From contig NC_065872.1 in NCBI RefSeq assembly GCF_933775445.1, forward strand, positions 4,898,001 to 4,962,000: a DNA stretch of 64,000 nt. The letters run 5' to 3'. Made by a program: the position numbers and the translations under genes. The notes beneath the pieces were generated by a model. The model was not told the DNA's origin and searched no databases. It was given only the letters and a program-made list of their open reading frames with translations. Positions 59,205 to 64,000 of this stretch are shown piece after piece (positions within the stretch are counted from its first letter, which is position 1; each line of letters starts with the position of its first letter). The DNA is from Argentina anserina (Eukaryota; Streptophyta; Magnoliopsida; Rosales; Rosaceae).

Positions 59205-60289
59205 CTGATAGTTCAACATCAGAAATGATGAGGTTAAAACAAAACCTCTAAACAGATTTCTCCTCTAAATGAAAGATGAAAGAAATAATAAATAGGTCAA
59301 GAAAAAATGAAATGAGGAGTTATGAACTATAAACTGATCTCTCCTCCAAATGGAATGAGATGGAAATATCAGAACTTGATTTCTCTTCAAAATGAAAAGA
59401 GGAAATCATAAAATGACAATGAACAAATGAGGAGTCTTATATGGAAGAACTCTAACAGATTTTTCTCCCAGTGATAGAAGAAGAAATCAGATAATGAGAC
59501 TGACTTGGATCTACTCCTTATCGGAAATGATTTGAGGTATGACCTCGAACTTGATTTTTTTTCAAAATGAAAGAAGAATAAATCAGATAATGACTCTGAT
59601 TTGGATCTACTTCTTATCGGGAATGAGTGAGATAGATGGAGATAGAGTTACTTCCTCCGGCCATTATATATTAATGGAGAAGGAAGATGAAGATAAAGTT
59701 TTGCGAAAGCAGGATTGTAGAAACATGTCATATGAGGAAGCCTGCTCTGATCCAAGATGCAGAGTAAAAGAGACATGCCATGAAACCTGCTCTGATACCA
59801 TGTTAAAAATGAAGACAAAAAAAACAAAGAGAATGAAACTAGTTCAAAAGAAACTGTTTTTCCTTAACACCGAAGAGCAACATTTATGTCTATTTAACAA
59901 GCTAAACGAATGTGAAGTCTTCAATCAACAATTAATGTAGAACGAGAGAAGTCTTCAATCAACAATTAATGCAAAATATAAACTCTTCAATTAACAATTA
60001 ATGCAGAACGGGAGAAGTCTTCAATCAGCAATTTGCAGAATGTGAAGTCTTCAATCAACAATTAATGCAAAATGAAAAGTCTTCAATCAGCAATTAATGC
60101 TGAAATTAATATCAAAGATCATTGAGCATAACTACAACTCAACAATTAAATGTAGTTTGAATAATACGTTTCGTATTATTCACACTTTACTCTCACACCT
60201 TCCCTTGCATCATTGCAACTCTGTCTGCATAGCCATGTCTTCCACTTGCAGCTATGCCCAATGCTCTAATATGCTTATATGCTCTAATA
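58622..60289 (-). mobile_element. Miniature Copia-derived LTR element (TRIM-like), TSD gatcg
   Basis: LTRs at 58622-59047 and 59801-60289, flanked by a perfect gatcg duplication (58617-58621, 60290-60294). On the minus strand the initiator-Met primer-binding site TGGTATCAGAGCA directly follows the 5' LTR (59788-59800) and the polypurine tract GCTTGAGGGGGAG precedes the 3' LTR (59048-59060). Only 753 internal bases, with no gag or pol; these are built of imperfect repeats of a TGATTTGGATCTACTCCTTATCGG/TTCTCCTC-type unit. The LTRs contain several tandem copies of GAAGTCTTCAATCAACAATTAATGCAGAA. LTR ends read TA...CA rather than TG...CA on the coding strand. Confidence 0.85.
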
Positions 60290-60713
60290 GATCGATTTCC
60301 ATTTGTTTTATTATTTGATCGAGCTAGCTTCTTTGATTAGTATCCCTCATCTAGGAGAATAGCTCAATTAAGTACTATTTCAATTTGTTTGTTTTTCAAT
60401 TCTTTTTGCAAGCGTGAACGTGTTGATTATAATTCTTCTAATAACAAATGTGAAAAGTTGACGCATAATTGTTAAGGTCTATATGTCCAGACTCCACCAT
60501 GTTACATATCACTTCATTATCAGGTTGTAAGCATACTCACATGATACATAACATAAGTTTACACATTCTAAATTAAGCATGACTTATTTATCCTACAACT
60601 ACGAGCACATAATTGTATAAAATTATTCAAAATAAAACAACACTTTCAATTTTGTCTTTGCCCTTAACATTAGGGCTAATAGAGTGATCAGAAAAAACTA
60701 AACTTGGAGTCGC

Positions 60714-61207
60714 TTATGGTTCTTTCTTGTTCTTTGGCGGGTTGTTCTTCTTCTTACCCGAAGGACATCCCCTCCTCTTCTTTGTCTCCTCCAAGTCATC
60801 AAGCTTTGGAGGAATTTTAGTGATGCCAACCCAGAAATACAGGGAATTCATGGGGACTGATTCTAGATCCTAAAGACCATCATACTCTTTAAAGAACACC
60901 ATGACCTTCAAGTAGTACTAGGGACCTCCCCAAAATACCTTGTTGCGATCATACGCCAAATCAAACTTGAAAACAAACTTATTGTTTGGTCGGAATAGCA
61001 CCTTGAAGCCGCATTTGAGCACCCACCTACGAAATTGGGATTGCAAGTCGCCAATGGTGTAGGATTTGGTGTTGAGAGGTTTGACTAGAAGGTAAAGTTT
61101 GGAACTGGTTCGCACCTTTGTTTCCTTTTCATGTGTGAGATGTTGATCACGTCGTCGTCGTCATCGTCTCCCCGTGCGAGGGCAAAAGAGGCGGCAAAGC
61201 TTGCCAT
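60714..61207 (-). pseudogene. DUF4283-type LINE ORF1 fragment
   Basis: On the minus strand from ATG at 61207 (MASFAASFALARGDDDDDDV), then after one frameshift YTIGDLQSQFRRWVLKCGFK, FVFKFDLAYDRNKVFWGGP, a stop, VFFKEYDGL, a stop, VPMNSLYFWVGITKIPPKL and a basic tail. This is the wording of the DUF4283 domain found in plant LINE ORF1 and related proteins (GGPW..., EYDGL..., FWV...G.P). No zinc knuckle or reverse transcriptase follows. Broken by two stops and a frameshift. Confidence 0.65.
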
Positions 61208-63529
61208 CACATATTCAAGGGTGGAACTTGGAAGACATGATTGTTTGATGGAGGAGGAAGGATAGTCACGACAAGCGCCGAAGACTCTATGTGCAGCTAG
61301 GGTTTTGATATCCTATCGATACTCGTTACTAGAAGGACATAATAATTGTTTTCCTTTGTTTAGGAGGCAAAAAAAAAAACTAAGAAGAAGAGTACGTGTT
61401 CCCAAAGCATTAGAAAATTTCTTATTAACTTCGTCGTCAACATGAGTGTTATCCTCATCCGTTTTGAGTTTTAATTTGGTTTCACTGAAGAGAATTTATC
61501 CTCTCTTTTTTTTTTTGGACGAGACATCCTCAGTCACATGTATATAAAAAAAACAAGCTGTCGATTATTCTCTTTACAGTACTTGCATTATAATAAGTAA
61601 TAACTTAACATCAAAATTGTCCTTAAGACAAATAACATCAACCAACTTGTCGTCGATAACCTAGGGTCTACAAGATATCAGCATGTATTTAAGGTATAAG
61701 AAAAAATCGAAAATCATCTATCAGCAATAGCTGTAACCCCGCCACCTTTCGAGGCTTCGAGCAGCTGGAGAAAACTTGCAATTTCCGATACATATGCATG
61801 CATGAATATGGAGGAATACATATCTTCTGCCATAATGCCTCGTTGCTCTTCAAAGAACACCAACAACAGCATGCATGAACAAATGTCAGACACTCCCACT
61901 ATTCACTGCCATATAAATGAAAATACGGCCAATCTGTAATAGATCACGAATGAATATAAAAGAGTATCACACCCAGAACATCAGTTTTAAAATATGAGTT
62001 TGTGGCCTATAATTCATGGCCATTGATCGATAGTACACAGCACCTTTCCAATTAGTGCTGGTCAGCTGGGCATATCCGCATATGCCTCTCTGGTTCTTTG
62101 AATTACGATGGCATGCACAGTCGACACTCCTGAGTCACTGATAGAATCCATTTCTATCATCGCAAACGAAATCATATAACTACTATAGCATGAGAACTAT
62201 GTCGTCGTTGCACTCCGACAGCCGTTCAATGAAAGTTTATATATGTTACGTCAACGATTTAATATTTGATTATTTAGTTAGTGTAAAGAATATTTATATA
62301 TATATATATATTGTTTAATAGGGATGAAATTAGTGATGAAATGATCATGCATGAACTCATCAATTGATCACGAAGCAAGTTATGATTTGTGAAAGCAATA
62401 AAAGCCATACAATACAAGAAGTCTGGAAATGCAGGCCGTTGTTCACGTTTTATAGAATATATTCGAAGATTAATGTACCAAATCAATGATCACCTACGCC
62501 ATTGGTTATCTCACCTCATCCCAATTAATGGAATTTTTTTTAAAAGGTTCATTATCGTTTCTGTTGGCTAAGTTCTTAAATCTAATTAAGTTGCTAAGTG
62601 CGTCTCTTGTTTAGATTGAGACCACGATATTACATGTATAATAACGATCTTGCATGGATTATAAAATACTAGAAACTACCCACACCCGTAGAGGTGTGGA
62701 AAAATAGGCGGTTATTATTGTGAATATGTGATTTTTTGAAAATATTTATGTTTTAACTATAAAACTTATGTTTGTTTATATGCTAATGTTTGTTTATATG
62801 CTAATGTGAGATGTGAAAGAATATTTTTAGAAGTTCGTAATTTAGTGGTATTTAGGGTGCTGATCGACTTTATAGTAGTAGAGTTGTCGAGGCTCGCTAG
62901 CTTCTTTGTTTCAATTTGTTGATATATCTGAAATAGCTAAGGTTTTTCATTGATATGGGTGAGTTTTTTTTTTTTTTGACGAATTGATATGGGTGAGTTG
63001 AAAATGATATGTCATGCTTTGTATAACACAGTTCAAGATCAAGTAATTAAAGGAAACATGAAACATCGACGTCAAATTAAGGTCATCTTCGTGCTCCAGA
63101 ACAGGGAAGCGACCTGGTCACCTTGTCAAAATAGCTTAGCCTTCTATTCCAAGAAAAATGGAGATCATGATGAGCAAGCAGGCCGGAGTTTGTTCGTTCT
63201 TTAACTTAATTTGATGCTACAATCCTAAGAAGTGGGGGTGCTATTTGTACGTTCAATAGTTTGAAAAGAGGATTGAATCAAGTGCAAACTTATTGATACA
63301 TCTCATTAAGGGATGCACTTGGAAGATAACATAAGAGACATGAATATATATATATATATATATATATGATTCTGAAATAACTAAGGTATCAATAGTACTA
63401 ATTTTACTGTGTAACTATACATATCACAAATTTCTCTCGATCAAAATGTAATCCAAAGGAAATCCTTATAAAATGCGGATGCCTCCGATGATTTTCGAAC
63501 AAAAATAGTGGCCTTTGAGAATCCACAAA
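61208..63529. other. Intergenic, no supported gene
   Basis: AT-rich DNA with AT microsatellites near 62294-62311 and 63344-63368 and poly-T runs. At 62669-62692 the minus strand shows a hairpin (CCACACC..GGTGTGG) followed by a short spacer and CTAG, a likely third Helitron 3' end whose 5' end I could not place. A 61-codon minus-strand frame (61714-61899) has no recognised domain. Confidence 0.35.
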
Positions 63530-64000
63530 TCATTGTGAGATTATGTTCAATAGAGAAGCTCTTTTTTTTATCAAACGCCTAGATAGGCTTTCCAAACCAC
63601 TCTCAAGGCATTCGAGGCAGACTTCCAAAGCCTCCAATTCCTTTTGTGCAAATTGAATGTTTTCAACTCCAGCAGATTTGCAGAGTGAGGATAGAGCAGA
63701 ATTAACACCATCCAATAAATGCCCAGTAATGTCTGCTTGATATTCACATGCTACGACTCCTTTGTGCATCAACTTTGAGACCAAAGACCACTTACTCGAC
63801 TTGGAAACTGGATACGCCAAGAACACCAAGAGAGATTGGAAAATTGACATGTTCTTTGCACAAACTTGCCGTAGAACCCTAATCACGGCGGCGAGATGCT
63901 GATCTTGCTCTAGTGGTTTTGATACAATCTTGTTGTTTGCTTGTTTCAACTGTGAGATCAGTTTTTTGGCGTCCTTCCTCATTTTCTTGCTGAAACTCGT
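63530..64000 (-). CDS. DUF241 domain protein (5' part off window)
   Basis: The minus-strand frame is open from the right edge to a stop at 63530, giving about 156 C-terminal residues; the start lies beyond base 64000. Features: KKMRKDAKKLISQLKQANNK, CEYQADITGHLLDG, an amphipathic EKELEALEVCLE-like helix and the closing SLSRRLIKKRASLLNIIS, which is the typical end of plant DUF241 (PF03087) proteins. These are usually intronless genes of ~280-300 residues in tandem clusters, function unknown. The visible part is intact. Confidence 0.85.
   Translation of the reverse strand, partial: TSFSKKMRKDAKKLISQLKQANNKIVSKPLEQDQHLAAVIRVLRQVCAKNMSIFQSLLVFLAYPVSKSSKWSLVSKLMHKGVVACEYQADITGHLLDGVNSALSSLCKSAGVENIQFAQKELEALEVCLECLESGLESLSRRLIKKRASLLNIISQ

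Noticed and set aside
61714..61899. 61-codon minus-strand frame
   Set aside because: Short, no domain, in AT-rich DNA with no supporting context.

Overview
The window is nuclear DNA of a flowering plant. Genes have GT-AG introns, the intergenic DNA is AT-rich, and it contains plant-type transposons and plant enzyme families. A eudicot, possibly of the rose family, is my best guess; this is inference from general resemblance only.

Layout. 0.3-2.1 kb (-): serine acetyltransferase of the SERAT3 type, with its last exon off the left edge. 5.4-7.9 kb (+): mitochondrial NAD-isocitrate dehydrogenase regulatory subunit. 9.9-12.9 kb (+): acyl-activating enzyme (AAE) with a tandemly duplicated first exon. 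13.0-14.0 kb (-): broken strictosidine synthase-like (SSL) copy. 17.9-20.0 kb (-): intact SSL gene. 21.5-38.7 kb (-): second AAE gene split by a 15.5 kb intron that holds a full-length 9.8 kb LTR retrotransposon (24.6-34.3 kb) and an older LTR fragment. 42.6-43.6 kb (+): chitinase pseudogene. 53.0-54.3 kb (+): intact hevein-domain class I chitinase. 57.4-58.5 kb (+): broken F-box/DUF295 gene. 60.7-61.2 kb (-): LINE-type DUF4283 remnant. 63.5-64.0 kb (-): 3' part of a DUF241 gene running off the right edge.

Mobile DNA fills most of the space between genes, and many elements can be bounded to the base by target-site duplications (TSDs): a 9.8 kb Ty3-type element (TSD aaggg), two 2.5-2.9 kb solo LTRs of one family (TSDs tatga and ataat), a 1.7 kb Copia-derived miniature element (TSD gatcg), a 3.1 kb CACTA-like element that has captured importin-alpha fragments (TSD taa), Mutator-like MITEs with 9-bp TSDs, and short Helitrons with CTAG ends.

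The gene pairs (two AAE, two SSL, two chitinase) show local duplication followed by decay of one SSL and one chitinase copy. The genes do not form a pathway. Sulfur assimilation (SERAT), the TCA cycle (IDH), acyl-CoA formation (AAE) and fungal-wall hydrolysis (chitinase) are neighbours by position only. No tRNA, rRNA or CRISPR array was recognised.
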